52,177 nucleotides of DNA from Candidatus Methylomirabilota bacterium (GCA_026387775.1 JAPLLC010000118.1:1-52177), one strand, 5' to 3'; counted from the first letter of the stretch, positions 23,169-34,608 are shown. Notes: generated from the sequence alone by a model not told the origin. Translations and numbers: made by a program.

Positions 23169-24671
23169 ATGCTGCTCATCTACCCCCCCGCGGCGCGGAG
23201 CACCGAGCCCCCCCTCGGCATCGCCCGGCTCGCGGGCTTCCTGAACCGGAACGGTGTTCCGGCGCGGTGCCTCGATCTGTGCCGGGAGGGGCTCGACTAC
23301 CTCCTGGGCCTCGAGCTCGGAAGCCAGGACACCTGGACGCGGGGCGCTCTGCGCCGCCGGAGCAGGAATCGCGCCCTCCTCCGCGATTCCGCTGCCTACA
23401 CCACCCCTGACCGCTACCGCCGGGCCGTGTTCGACCTGAACCGAGCCCTCAAGGCGGTGTCGGCCCCCTTCGGCGTCGAGGCGGGCCTGGCCGACTACCG
23501 AGACGCGAGGCGGTCGCCGCTCCGGCGCTCCGATCTGCTCGACGCCGCAGCAGCCCACGAGGACAACGTCTTTTCCCCGCTCTTCCGCTCACGGATCGCC
23601 GAGGCCCTCTCCGCGTTCCCTGCGCAGGCCGTCGGGCTCTCGGTCAATTACCTGAGCCAGGCCCTCTGCGCCTTTGCAATCGCCGGCTTCGTGAAGACGG
23701 TCCGCCCGGACCTCCGCGTGGTGCTCGGGGGCAGCCTCATCACGTCCTGGGTCGCGCAGGGCAGCCTCGCCGCGGACGAGCGCTTCGGCGGCCTCGTCGA
23801 CGCGATCCTGTCCGGGCGGGGCGAAGAGGGGATCCTCGCGCTCCTCGACGCCCCGCGCCGCGTCCCGACCGCTCCGCCCGCCTTCGACGATCTCGTCGCC
23901 TTCGACTACCTCGCCCCGACGCGCATTCTTCCCTACAACTTCTCCACCGGCTGCCCCTGGAAGCGCTGCAGCTTCTGTCCCGAGACGGCGGAGGGGGTCC
24001 GCTACGTGGGCAGCAGGGTCGGCACCGCCGTCCAGGAAATCGGCGCCCTCGTCGCCCGCCACGCTCCCGGCCTCCTCCATTTCACGGACAGCGAGATCGC
24101 CCCGCTGTATCTCCGCGCGCTGGCGGCATCGCCTCTCGGGGTACCCTGGTACGGATTCACCCGATTCTCCCCGCTCCTGACCGATCCGGACTTCTGCCGG
24201 AGCCTCGCCGCCTCGGGCTGCGCCATGCTGCAGCTCGGGCTGGAGTCGGCCGATCAGCGGGTCCTCGACGCCCTCGGGAAGGGCACACGCCTCGACCAGA
24301 TCGACCGCGCCCTCCGGAATCTCGCCGAGTCGAGGATCGGCGTCTTCCTCTACGTCCTCTTCGGCACGCCGGCGGAGCAGCGCGATGCCGCCCGCCGGAC
24401 CCGGGACTTCGTCGCCTCGCGCGCCGACCGGATCGACTTCATCAACGTCGCCATCTTCAACCTGCCCATGGCGAGCGCCGAGGTGCCCCGCCTCGAGACC
24501 CGGGCCTTCTACGAGGGGGACCTCTCGCTCTATCGCGCATTCGTCCACCCCGGCGGCTGGAACCGGGACGCGGTCCGGGCATTCCTGGCGGAGGAATTCA
24601 ACGCCGATCCCGCCATCAAGACCATCCTCGCGAGGACTCCCCCGGTGTTCACGTCGAACCACGGAGCGTGA
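23169..24671 (+). CDS. B12-binding-type radical SAM protein with CX4CX2C motif
   Basis: The 500-residue protein opens like cobalamin-binding radical SAM enzymes (LLIYPPAARSTEPPLGIARLAGFL). After a middle region with VVLGGSLI, it has the radical-SAM core GCPWKRCSFCPE with cysteines C262, C267 and C270. The spacing is CX4CX2C rather than the usual CX3CX2C, although other CX4CX2C families exist. Later core elements (LLHFTDSEI, LQLGLESADQRVLDALGKG, YVLFGTP) support an active fold. The reaction is unknown: no precursor peptide, methyl acceptor or pathway gene is adjacent. It is divergent from the protease pseudogene. Confidence 0.85.
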   Translation: MLLIYPPAARSTEPPLGIARLAGFLNRNGVPARCLDLCREGLDYLLGLELGSQDTWTRGALRRRSRNRALLRDSAAYTTPDRYRRAVFDLNRALKAVSAPFGVEAGLADYRDARRSPLRRSDLLDAAAAHEDNVFSPLFRSRIAEALSAFPAQAVGLSVNYLSQALCAFAIAGFVKTVRPDLRVVLGGSLITSWVAQGSLAADERFGGLVDAILSGRGEEGILALLDAPRRVPTAPPAFDDLVAFDYLAPTRILPYNFSTGCPWKRCSFCPETAEGVRYVGSRVGTAVQEIGALVARHAPGLLHFTDSEIAPLYLRALAASPLGVPWYGFTRFSPLLTDPDFCRSLAASGCAMLQLGLESADQRVLDALGKGTRLDQIDRALRNLAESRIGVFLYVLFGTPAEQRDAARRTRDFVASRADRIDFINVAIFNLPMASAEVPRLETRAFYEGDLSLYRAFVHPGGWNRDAVRAFLAEEFNADPAIKTILARTPPVFTSNHGA

Positions 24672-24700
24672 GCGGGCCACCAGGACTCGTGGAATCATGA

Positions 24701-26830
<2,130 letters not shown>

Positions 26831-26972
26831 TTTGAGCCGCCTGAGCGAAACCGGGTTTTTCAGCATCCAGTTGACTTTCCACCCCCGTTCGGCCATCCTA
26901 CCGCCGTCGGGGCGGGGAGGCAGAGGCCGCCATCCTTGGAGTCCTGTGTCAAGAGACCGTCGAGACCGAGCC

Positions 26973-27878
26973 ATGATCCAACCACGACGCCCTGTGTGGG
27001 CGCTCGTTTTCCTCCTGCTTGCGTGGGGATGGGTGCCCGGACGGGCGATCGCGGCAGACGCCCTCGTCCTGGGGCGCGACGTCCCCATCCACGAGACGCC
27101 GCACGCCTCCAGCAGTGTAATCAAGACGGCACACGCGGGGGATACCTACGAATTCGCCAGCCGCAAGTCCGGCAAGAATCAACCGCTCTACCTGATCGAG
27201 GAGCGCGGGACGGTCTGGGTCAAGATCCGGCTGAATGGCGAGGGCGCGGGCTTCGTCCGCAACGATCTGGTCGCGGTGTCCCGAGAGGAATACCGCTCTC
27301 CGCGCGGCAACCCGCTGTTGATCGTCAACCTGCGGGTCACAGCGGACGGCTCGGTCGACCGCGATCTCTGGGTGGTCCAGGAAGGCTGGAAAAGCTCCCG
27401 GCTGCTGGGCGAGATCGATGGACACCCCGTCTGGGCCAGCCACGGCGAGTGGTTTATCTGCCAGGTGGACACCAACCGCCCAATCAAGGACTCGACTGTG
27501 GACCGCACCCTCGAGCGGATCGAGAAGTTCTCCGCCGACGGCCGCACCCGCACGCTGCTCGCGACCGGCACCTACCCGGTGCTCCACGAGGCCCGGGGCG
27601 AGGTGTACTTCTACCGAGATCTGGACGGCCAGGGCGATGCCGTTCCGCCCGGTCTCTCCGTCGTCAACTTGGACGGGGGTAATCCGCGCCCGGTCTATCT
27701 GCTGCCGGAGCGGTACAAGTTTTGGAAGGAGGACGGCGACTTCTTCGTCCAGGTGCCCCCGCCGGTGCTGCACGCCGCCTCCAATCGCATCGCGCTCTAC
27801 GCGTATGAGCCCCATGGAACTCGGGTTCGGATCACCGTCTCCCTGGAAGGACAATTCCTCGAACTCAGACGCGACTGA
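26973..27878 (+). CDS. Exported SH3b-domain protein of unknown role
   Basis: The 301-residue protein has a signal peptide (hydrophobic residues 8-20, cleavage near AIAADA) and an N-terminal bacterial SH3-like segment (VPIHETPHASSSVIKTAHAGDTYEF... up to about residue 95). The rest is beta-rich and unrecognised. SH3b domains often bind peptidoglycan or peptides in the envelope. ATG 26973 is chosen because the signal peptide follows directly. It is 55 bp before the M48 protease, and both could work in envelope quality control; that is inferred from position only. Confidence 0.65.
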   Translation: MIQPRRPVWALVFLLLAWGWVPGRAIAADALVLGRDVPIHETPHASSSVIKTAHAGDTYEFASRKSGKNQPLYLIEERGTVWVKIRLNGEGAGFVRNDLVAVSREEYRSPRGNPLLIVNLRVTADGSVDRDLWVVQEGWKSSRLLGEIDGHPVWASHGEWFICQVDTNRPIKDSTVDRTLERIEKFSADGRTRTLLATGTYPVLHEARGEVYFYRDLDGQGDAVPPGLSVVNLDGGNPRPVYLLPERYKFWKEDGDFFVQVPPPVLHAASNRIALYAYEPHGTRVRITVSLEGQFLELRRD

Positions 27879-27933
27879 CCCGGCCCCGGAAGATCAAGAC
27901 CCCACCCCGAGCAGTCGCGGAGTCGTCACGAAG

Positions 27934-29187
27934 ATGATGTCTCGCTGGCTATTCGCCTGTCTGTCCCTGGGACTGGCCCTGAGTGCCGCGCCCGCCTGGG
28001 CGGGAGCCGCTTCCGGGACCGTCCCGCCCGAGATCGCGGCCCACTTCACCCCCGAAGATCTGGCGCGCGGCCGGGCCTATATGGACGGACGCTACTGGCT
28101 CTTCGCTGCGGGGACGGCCCTGCGTCTCGCGGCTCTCGCGTGTTTGATCTTCACCCCGGCGTCGGCGAGCCTCCGGAACCTGGCCGTCCGCCTGAGCCCG
28201 GCGCATCCGGCTGTGGCCGTGGCCATCTACATCGCCCTGCTCGAGCTGGCATCCGAGCTCTTGACGCTCCCCCTCGGCTACTACGCCGGCTTCGTCCGCG
28301 AGCACGCCTTCGGGCTCTCCACCCAGACCGGCGGCGCCTGGCTCCTGGATCGGGCGAAGGGGGCCATGATCTCCCTCATCCTGGTGGTGCCCCTGGGATC
28401 CCTCTTGACCCTCCTCTGGCGTCGCTATCCGGGCCGCTGGTTGCTCCCCGCCTGGACGCTGGGCGGGGCGATCGTCGTCCTGCTCGTCGCCCTCTCCCCG
28501 GTCGTGATCGACCCGCTGTTCAACACCATCCGGCCCGTCCAGGACTCCGCGCTGCGGCAGCGCGTCCTCGCCCTCGCGCAGCGCGCCGGGATTCCCGTGG
28601 AAGAGGTGTACGAGGCGGACGCCAGCCGTCGGACCAGGAAGGGGAACGCCTATTTCACCGGGCTCGGGGCCACCAAGCGGATCGTCCTCTACGACACGCT
28701 GATCACCCAGAGCGATCCCGAGGCGGTGGAGCTGGTCCTGGCTCACGAGATGGGCCACTGGACGCACGCCCACATCTGGAAGGGAATCGCGCTCACGCTG
28801 GTCGGGATGGGCTTTGCCCTGTGGTGCGGGGCCCGCGTCCTCGCCTGGGCCGGGGCACGGCGATCCTTCCATCTGGCGGGGCCCGCCGACGTGGCCGGAC
28901 TCCCGCTCTTCCTCCTGGTCCTCTTCGTCCTCAACCTGGCCGGCCTCCCGCTCCAGAGCGCGATCTCGCGCCACTTCGAGCGGCAGGCGGACCAGGCCTC
29001 GCTCGAGCTCACCAAGAATCCCGCCGCCTTCATCCGCGCCGAGGTGGATCTCGCCCGCACCAACCTGGCGGATCTCGCGCCGCCCCCCGCCCTGGTCTGG
29101 CTGCTCTACACCCACCCGCCCGTGGCGGAGCGCATCCGGATGGCCGAGGCCTTCGGCGCGACATCCGCACCGCCCGTGTCTCGATGA
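27934..29187 (+). CDS. M48-family membrane zinc metalloprotease (Ste24-like)
   Basis: The 417-residue protein resembles CAAX prenyl protease 1/Ste24 and its bacterial relatives. It has a signal-anchor, several membrane helices, GYYAGFVREHAFGLSTQT, the zinc motif HEMGH (H271, E272, H275) within LVLAHEMGHWTHAHI, and the third ligand Glu in HFERQADQASLELT (E349). In bacteria such proteases degrade misfolded membrane proteins. Two adjacent ATGs (27934, 27937) are possible starts. All catalytic residues are present. Confidence 0.92.
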   Translation: MMSRWLFACLSLGLALSAAPAWAGAASGTVPPEIAAHFTPEDLARGRAYMDGRYWLFAAGTALRLAALACLIFTPASASLRNLAVRLSPAHPAVAVAIYIALLELASELLTLPLGYYAGFVREHAFGLSTQTGGAWLLDRAKGAMISLILVVPLGSLLTLLWRRYPGRWLLPAWTLGGAIVVLLVALSPVVIDPLFNTIRPVQDSALRQRVLALAQRAGIPVEEVYEADASRRTRKGNAYFTGLGATKRIVLYDTLITQSDPEAVELVLAHEMGHWTHAHIWKGIALTLVGMGFALWCGARVLAWAGARRSFHLAGPADVAGLPLFLLVLFVLNLAGLPLQSAISRHFERQADQASLELTKNPAAFIRAEVDLARTNLADLAPPPALVWLLYTHPPVAERIRMAEAFGATSAPPVSR

Positions 29188-29312
29188 CGTTCCGGTTGGC
29201 GATCGCTCCCGGCGTGTGGTATGTAATTCACCCAGGAAGACGGGGACCCGCATGATTCCGGAACGAAGAGGGAAAGACGACAACCCTCTTTTACCCACGG
29301 CAAGGAGACAGC

Positions 29313-29651
29313 ATGGCGAAGTCGAAAGGCGAAGGATCCCCGCTCTATCTGCCCGGCTGGGACAGCGAGGAGCACGTGCGGATCGGACGGAATCAGGCTG
29401 GCGAATTGGAGATCGGATTCACGGGGACGTGTGCGGGATGCCGCGAGTCCTACCCGGACATGCAGCACACCATCCAGATCATCGCGCAGAAGACGTCCTT
29501 GACCATCCCGGAGGCCACGGCCTTCTATCTCGGCTTCACCGTCGGCGTGGACAGCGTCCGCCGCTACCACCGCCTCGGCGACTTCCTGGACGACGACGAG
29601 ATCCTGGACGACTTCTTCGGCGGAAAGGCGGCGGCAGGCCGGTTCCACTAG
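29313..29651 (+). CDS. Small acidic protein with a CxxC pair, unknown function
   Basis: The 112-residue protein follows a clear ribosome-binding site (AAGGAG) and has a coding-like composition. Features are an N-terminal LYLPGWDSEEHVRIG, a CAGC pair (residues 40-43), a predicted helical region and the acidic stretch DFLDDDEILDDFFGGK near the end. No family is recognised. The CxxC could bind metal or act in redox, although one pair alone cannot make a full zinc site unless the protein dimerises. Confidence 0.7.
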   Translation: MAKSKGEGSPLYLPGWDSEEHVRIGRNQAGELEIGFTGTCAGCRESYPDMQHTIQIIAQKTSLTIPEATAFYLGFTVGVDSVRRYHRLGDFLDDDEILDDFFGGKAAAGRFH

Positions 29652-29714
29652 CAGACTTGTGCAATCACTGTCGGGCGGCTGCGTCTCCGCAATCGCACCC
29701 CAGGGAGGGCAACC

Positions 29715-30407
29715 GTGTTGAACCTCGCGACATTTGAAGCGATGACTTTTGATTGCTATGGCACTTTGATTGATTGGGAAACCGGAATCTGGGACGCGCT
29801 CCAACCCGTCATTGCCAATCACCACATCGAGATTGCAGCCAACCATGCTCTTGAGCTGTATGGCGAATTGGAGTCGGAAGCCGAGCGCGGGCAATATCAC
29901 GAATATCGGACCGTGTTGTGCATGGTGCTGAAGGGGTTTGGTTCACGGTTAGGATTTGTGCCGAATGAAGCCGAGGTGCAGCGCTTCTCGGAATCGGTAA
30001 GAGACTGGCCGGCCTTTCCCGACTCGGCCCGTGCGTTACAGGCATTGAAGAGGAAATACAAGCTCGCCATCATCTCGAACATTGATGACGCGCTATTTGC
30101 ATATTCCGCACAGCGCTTGGGGGTGCAGTTTGACTGGATTGTCACCGCTCAACAGGCCAAGTCCTACAAGCCTTCCCTGAACAACTTTCATCTTGGCATT
30201 GAACGGATTGGGCTGCCCCGGAGCAAGATCCTGCATGTTGCCCAAAGTCTCTATCACGATATCGTTCCGGCCAAGACACTTGGCTTGTCCACAGTATGGG
30301 TAAACCGCCGTCATGACAAAAAGGGGTTTGGGGCAACCCCTCCCGCGCAGATTCAGCCGGACCTGGAAGTTCCAGATTTGCAGACCTTGGCAGAGAAAGT
30401 CGGATGA
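29715..30407 (+). CDS. HAD-superfamily hydrolase, haloacid dehalogenase type II-like
   Basis: The 230-residue protein has HAD motif I FDCYGTLIDWETG with the Asp nucleophile, motif II IISNIDD, the Lys of KPSLNNF and the motif III region LYHDIVPAKTLG. It resembles (S)-2-haloacid dehalogenases and related phosphatases, so the reaction is either dehalogenation or phosphate-ester hydrolysis. Its G+C is visibly lower (about half) than that of its neighbours, and codon choice is different, which suggests recent transfer. The GTG start at 29715 follows GGGAGGG. Confidence 0.85.
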   Translation: MLNLATFEAMTFDCYGTLIDWETGIWDALQPVIANHHIEIAANHALELYGELESEAERGQYHEYRTVLCMVLKGFGSRLGFVPNEAEVQRFSESVRDWPAFPDSARALQALKRKYKLAIISNIDDALFAYSAQRLGVQFDWIVTAQQAKSYKPSLNNFHLGIERIGLPRSKILHVAQSLYHDIVPAKTLGLSTVWVNRRHDKKGFGATPPAQIQPDLEVPDLQTLAEKVG

Positions 30408-30627
30408 GAGCGCATCGAGTCAGCGAGGCTCGGCAGCGCGTCGAAACCCGGCAGACCGCCACTGGGCACTCTGACGGGCGGTCATGAGCGAAGGCGCAGC
30501 TTTCACGAATACTCCGGGCTAACGTTCCAACCAATACCAGCCGATCGGCACTCCGCCCCGTGTGATAGATTCGTCCTTCTGCGGCCGGGTGCCCGTTTGC
30601 CTCGGAAGGCTCGGGAAGGAAGCATCC

Positions 30628-31377
30628 TTGAGCACGTCACGTATTTACGAAGCGGTGGTCGGCGTCGCAAGAAGGGAGTGCCACGCCATCGGCGAAACGC
30701 TGAACCATCTGGACATTGGCGCCGGGCGGGGAGAACTCATCGCGCTCTTGCGCGCGCAGTTGCCCGTTGAGTCCTCCGCGTGCGACTTTCACACGGAGCG
30801 GTTTGCCGCCGAGGGAGTTCCGATCGAGAGAGTGAACCTCAACACCGAGTCGCTGCCGTATCCGGACCGAGTGTTCGATCTGGTCACCTGTTCTGAAGTT
30901 ATCGAGCACCTCGAGAACTATCGCGCCCTGCTTCGCGAGGCCAATCGGGTCTTGAAGCCGGGCGGGCTCCTGGTTGTTACCACGCCGAACGTGCTCAACG
31001 CGTACTCGCGATTGCGATACCTGGTATGCGGGTTCGCGAATCTCTTTGGCCCGCTGCCTTCGAAGAACGACAAACTGTATTCGACCGGCGGCCACATAAG
31101 CCCGATCCCCTATTTCTATCTGGCCCACGCCTTGATCGACGCGGAGTTCGATGGCGTCTCTCTCGAGATTGACAAGGTCCAGAAGATGTCGGTTTTCTGT
31201 TTGACCTTCTTGGCGCCCCTGATCTTCCCCGGCTGGCTTCTGTTCTGGAGTCTCGAGGAAAAGAAGTACCGGACACTGACCGCCGAGAACCGTCTGCATG
31301 TATCGAGGCACCTTTCCTGGCCTGCCCTGGTTGGGCGCACGATTGTCGTTTCCGGCAGAAAGCGACGCGATCGCTGA
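30628..31377 (+). CDS. Class I SAM-dependent methyltransferase
   Basis: The protein has the SAM-binding motif HLDIGAGRGELI, the acidic loop DFHTERF, LVTCSEVIEHLENYRALLREANRVLKPGGLLVVTTPN and a hydrophobic C-terminal region (FLAPLIFPGWLLFW) that may associate with membrane. It is similar to methyltransferases of lipid or cell-surface glycan pathways. The target is unknown. TTG 30628 follows GGAAGGA; a GTG at 30562 is an alternative that adds 22 residues. G+C is lower than in the downstream genes. Confidence 0.8.
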   Translation: MSTSRIYEAVVGVARRECHAIGETLNHLDIGAGRGELIALLRAQLPVESSACDFHTERFAAEGVPIERVNLNTESLPYPDRVFDLVTCSEVIEHLENYRALLREANRVLKPGGLLVVTTPNVLNAYSRLRYLVCGFANLFGPLPSKNDKLYSTGGHISPIPYFYLAHALIDAEFDGVSLEIDKVQKMSVFCLTFLAPLIFPGWLLFWSLEEKKYRTLTAENRLHVSRHLSWPALVGRTIVVSGRKRRDR

Positions 31378-31399
31378 CTGCTCGGTCCAAGAGGCATCC

Positions 31400-32077
31400 A
31401 TGATTCCGTGGGAGTATCTCGACAGCGCGCGGGTGCCCGGAGGGGACGGGGAGCTTGGCCTGTACAGGCGAGGCGAGGAATTCTCGATCCGGGTGGCCGG
31501 GCGGGAGCTCATGAACAGTCGCATCCACGGATCGGAGGAGGCGCTGGCTGAACTCGCGTCCTCGCGGGTAGCCGATCGTCCCTTGCCCAGGATCCTGATC
31601 GGGGGGCTGGGCATGGGGTACACCCTGGCCGCGGCACTGCGCCGGCTCGGGCCCGAGGGGCGGGTGGTGGTGGCCGAACTGGTGCCGGCCGTGGTGGGAT
31701 GGAATCGGGGGCTCCTGGCGGCCCTGGCCGGCCACCCCCTCCAGGACGCTCGGGTCAGCGTGCACGAGGTCGACGTCGCCCAGATGCTGCGGGCGGAGCA
31801 GCGGGCCTTCGACGCCATCCTGCTGGACGTGGACAACGGCCCCGAGGGGCTGGCCCGCAAGGACAACGACTGGCTCTATGCCCGGCCGGGCCTGGAGGCG
31901 GCCTTCGCGGCCCTGCGGCCTCCCGGCGTGCTGGCCGTCTGGTCGTCCGGTCCCGATCGGGTCTTTGCCCAGCGGCTGCGCCGTGCGGGGTTCACGGTGG
32001 ACGAGGTCCGTGTGTCGGCCCGAGGCCCCCGCGGGGGACGGCGACACACGATCTGGCTCGCCGGACGCGATGCCTGA
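31400..32077 (+). CDS. Spermidine synthase-like protein
   Basis: The 225-residue protein has the Rossmann core of the polyamine aminopropyltransferase family: ILIGGLGMGYTLAAAL, VVVAELVPAVVGWN and the LLDVDNGPEG loop. It lacks the N-terminal beta-domain of full-length SpeE and keeps only part of the catalytic loop, so aminopropyl transfer is uncertain. It may be a methyltransferase-like relative. ATG 31400 follows GAGG and is 22 bp after the preceding gene. Confidence 0.75.
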   Translation: MIPWEYLDSARVPGGDGELGLYRRGEEFSIRVAGRELMNSRIHGSEEALAELASSRVADRPLPRILIGGLGMGYTLAAALRRLGPEGRVVVAELVPAVVGWNRGLLAALAGHPLQDARVSVHEVDVAQMLRAEQRAFDAILLDVDNGPEGLARKDNDWLYARPGLEAAFAALRPPGVLAVWSSGPDRVFAQRLRRAGFTVDEVRVSARGPRGGRRHTIWLAGRDA

Positions 32078-32156
32078 TCGATGGAGGCCGAGCTCTGTCC
32101 GCTTAGCCGCCGGCCGTGCGTGCGTTACCGACTTCGCGACACCGAGAGGGGGCTGA

Positions 32157-32609
32157 ATGCTGGATATCTTCGTCGACGCCGATGGCTGCCCCGTGAAGCA
32201 GGAAGTCTACGGGGTGGCCATGCGGTATGGGCTCAAGGTCACCGTGGTGGCGAACTCGCGGATGCGGACGCCGCAGGAGGGCCGGATCGAGCTGGTCGTG
32301 GTGGAGGGGCAGTTCGACGCGGCGGACGACTGGATCGTCGAGCACGTCCGCGAGGATGATATCGTGGTCTCCGGGGATATTCCCCTGGCCGCCCGATGCC
32401 TGGACAAGGGGGCCCTGGTGCTCGGCCCGGCAGGACGCGTGTTCACCAAGGACAGCATCGGCGAAGCCCTCGCAACCCGGGAGCTCTTGTCCCACCTTCG
32501 CGAGCTCGGGACCGTCACGGGAGGACCGGCGCCCTTCGACAAGCGCGCCCGCTCCCGTTTCCTTCAGCGTCTCGACCAGATGATCCAGGCCGTCCGCACT
32601 GGGAAGTAG
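32157..32609 (+). CDS. YaiI/YqxD family (DUF188) protein
   Basis: The 150-residue protein matches UPF0178/DUF188: the N-terminal IFVDADGCPVKQEVY, the DADDWIVEH-like segment (here DAADDWIVEH), DIVVSGDIPLAARCL and the closing DKRARSRFLQRLD. The fold is PIN-like with conserved Asp residues, and a nuclease role is suspected but not shown. Length is typical. Confidence 0.92.
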   Translation: MLDIFVDADGCPVKQEVYGVAMRYGLKVTVVANSRMRTPQEGRIELVVVEGQFDAADDWIVEHVREDDIVVSGDIPLAARCLDKGALVLGPAGRVFTKDSIGEALATRELLSHLRELGTVTGGPAPFDKRARSRFLQRLDQMIQAVRTGK

Positions 32610-32617
32610 CGTCCAGC

Positions 32618-32980
32618 ATGGGAATCGTCGCCGTCGTCGGAGCCAGCGAAAAGCCGGATCGTTACGCGAACCGTGCCCTCCGGATGCTCCTGTCCCGAGG
32701 CTTCACGTCGATTCCTATCTCCCGATCCGGCAAAGACATCTTGGGTCTCAAAGGATATGCGTCTCTGGCCGCCATTCCCCATCCCGTCGACACGGTCACG
32801 ATCTATGTGTCGCCCGAGAGGCAGACGTCGGTCCTGCAAGACCTGCTCGCCATCAGGCCGCGGCGGGTGATCTTCAATCCCGGCGCCGAGAATCCCGAGG
32901 CCGCCGCCGTCCTCGCCCAGGCGGGCATCACGGTGATCGAGGCCTGCACGCTCGTCCTACTTTCCACCGGCCAGTTCTAG
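32618..32980 (+). CDS. CoA-binding domain protein (YccU-like)
   Basis: The 120-residue protein has the Rossmann-like CoA-binding fold: VAVVGASEKPDRYANRALRMLLSRGF, VDTVTIYVSPERQ and IFNPGAENPE. Such small proteins bind CoA or acyl-CoA, and their physiological role is not settled. It begins eight bp after the YaiI/YqxD stop, so the two are likely co-transcribed. Confidence 0.88.
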   Translation: MGIVAVVGASEKPDRYANRALRMLLSRGFTSIPISRSGKDILGLKGYASLAAIPHPVDTVTIYVSPERQTSVLQDLLAIRPRRVIFNPGAENPEAAAVLAQAGITVIEACTLVLLSTGQF

Positions 32981-33064
32981 CCCGAGTCGGAGGCGACACC
33001 CGGAGGGTCCCGCACCCGGAACGAGCGGTCCCCGTGCCACCCTCTGACCACCCGTATATCTCGT

Positions 33065-33094
33065 TTGACAAAGAACTGCCGACCTTGCTAGGGT
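33065..33094 (+). promoter_or_regulatory. Candidate promoter for the UroD-like gene
   Basis: TTGACA (33065-33070) is followed after 18 bp by TAGGGT (33089-33094), about 100 bp upstream of the start at 33195. The -10 match is weak, but the layout agrees with the candidate promoters at 4432 and 34464. Confidence 0.4.
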
Positions 33095-33194
33095 CAGCTC
33101 GGCATAACCTCTTCAAGCCGCCGCCGGGCCCCTCATGCCTGGGGCCGCTCGACTTCCTGTCGGCCGCACCTCTACACGGATCGGAGGATGATTC

Positions 33195-34235
33195 ATGAAT
33201 TCTTACGAACGCGTGGTCGCCGCCCTGGAACACCGCCAGCCGGATCGGGTGCCCTACGTCGAGAGCGTGATCGACCAGCACCTCATGCAGGCCCTCCTGC
33301 CGGGCTGCGATTACTTTCAATTCAACGAATGGCTGGAGATGGACAACGTCGGCCAGAACCGGAGTTCGTGGAGCCGGGATAACGTCGAGTACATTGATAA
33401 GGAACGGGGGCTCTTTCGCGATAAGTGGGGCGTGACCCGCGCCTTCGGTCCGGAGAGCACCCCGGCGCCGGTGGAGGGCCCGATCAAGCGGCCCGAGGAC
33501 CTGAAGACCTACACCCCGCCCGACCCCGAAGCGCCGGACGTCCTCGGGAGCATCCCGGAGATCGTGGCCAAGTACAAGGGCAAGAAGGCCATCACCGCGC
33601 TCGGTCGCGACGCCTTCTTCAATCCGGCCTTCCTGCGCGGCATGGAGCAGTTCCTGATCGACATGATCGAGAACCCCGGGCTGGTCCACGAACTGATCGA
33701 TCTCACGCTCGCCCACGACATCCGGGCGATGCAGCGGGTGATCCAGGCCGGTGTGGACGTGATCATCTTCGGGGACGATTACGCCGACAAGAACTCGCCG
33801 CTCATGTCGCCCCGCCACTTCAAGGAGTTCATCCTGCCCGGGCTCGCGCGCTGCGTGAAGGCCGCCCACGAGGCCGGCGCGTACGTGATCAAGCACACCG
33901 ACGGTAACATCATGCCCATCCTGGACATGATCGTCGAGACGGGGATCGACGGTCTAAATCCTATCGAGCCCCCGGCCGGGATGGACATCGGGCTGATCAA
34001 ACAGCGCTACGGCAAGCGCATCGCCCTGATCGGAAACATCGACTGCGGCTATCTCCTCAGCCAGGCGCCCGTGGACGAGGTCCGGAAGGTGACGCGGGAA
34101 ACCATGCAGATCGCCATGCCGGGCGGGGGCTACTGCCTGTCCAGCAGCAACAGCATCCACTCCTCGGTCAAGCCGGAGAACTTCATGGCCATGATCGAGA
34201 CCTGGCGCGAGTGCCGGGATTATCCGAAGGCCTAG
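33195..34235 (+). CDS. Uroporphyrinogen decarboxylase-family methyltransferase-like protein
   Basis: The 346-residue TIM-barrel protein belongs to the UroD/MtaA/MtbA superfamily. Its motifs HTDGNIMPILDMI, GLNPIEPPAGMDI, LIGNIDC and GGGYCLSSSNSIH supply the His and Cys residues typical of zinc-binding corrinoid methyltransferases. True HemE would have an Arg-rich N-terminus, absent here. It probably moves a methyl group or demethylates a small molecule, which may be the ligand of the adjacent TRAP transporter. No corrinoid protein is encoded nearby, which weakens that picture. Confidence 0.88.
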   Translation: MNSYERVVAALEHRQPDRVPYVESVIDQHLMQALLPGCDYFQFNEWLEMDNVGQNRSSWSRDNVEYIDKERGLFRDKWGVTRAFGPESTPAPVEGPIKRPEDLKTYTPPDPEAPDVLGSIPEIVAKYKGKKAITALGRDAFFNPAFLRGMEQFLIDMIENPGLVHELIDLTLAHDIRAMQRVIQAGVDVIIFGDDYADKNSPLMSPRHFKEFILPGLARCVKAAHEAGAYVIKHTDGNIMPILDMIVETGIDGLNPIEPPAGMDIGLIKQRYGKRIALIGNIDCGYLLSQAPVDEVRKVTRETMQIAMPGGGYCLSSSNSIHSSVKPENFMAMIETWRECRDYPKA

Positions 34236-34608
34236 CACGGGGCGGGGGCATTGCGAGGTTTTCCGATGTCCCCTGCCGATCGCTGGTCCTGCCCCGCCTC
34301 TTCCTCAGGTAAGGGCGCCGCGTCGAGGAGATGGCGGGAGTGATGCGAGGAGAGGTGGCCCGACCCAAGCGGTCCAGAACTCATGCCCAGACCCTGATTT
34401 CAATCAGCACTTGCGCAGGATGAGCTCCAAGCCTTTGCGTCCAAAGGCAAGCAGAAATGCCGCTTGACACGTCCTCCCGCTCCTGGCGTAGAATCCCGCC
34501 AGCAGCAGACCAGACGCAGCCATATGGCTATTCGCCGGGCGCGCACCCCTGATCGCTCGGGGACTGATTACTCCAATCTCAACCCCCCACCCAGAAGGAG
34601 GCTTCGTC
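34236..34608. other. Intergenic region with a candidate promoter for the second TRAP operon
   Basis: No gene is supported. TTGACA at 34464-34469 and TAGAAT at 34489-34494 (19-bp spacer) lie about 115 bp before dctP. The first 230 bp hold only short, unlikely frames. Confidence 0.45.

Noticed and set aside
32157-32609. Toxin-antitoxin reading of the PIN-like protein
   Set aside because: It matches the single-gene YaiI/YqxD family and has no antitoxin partner.
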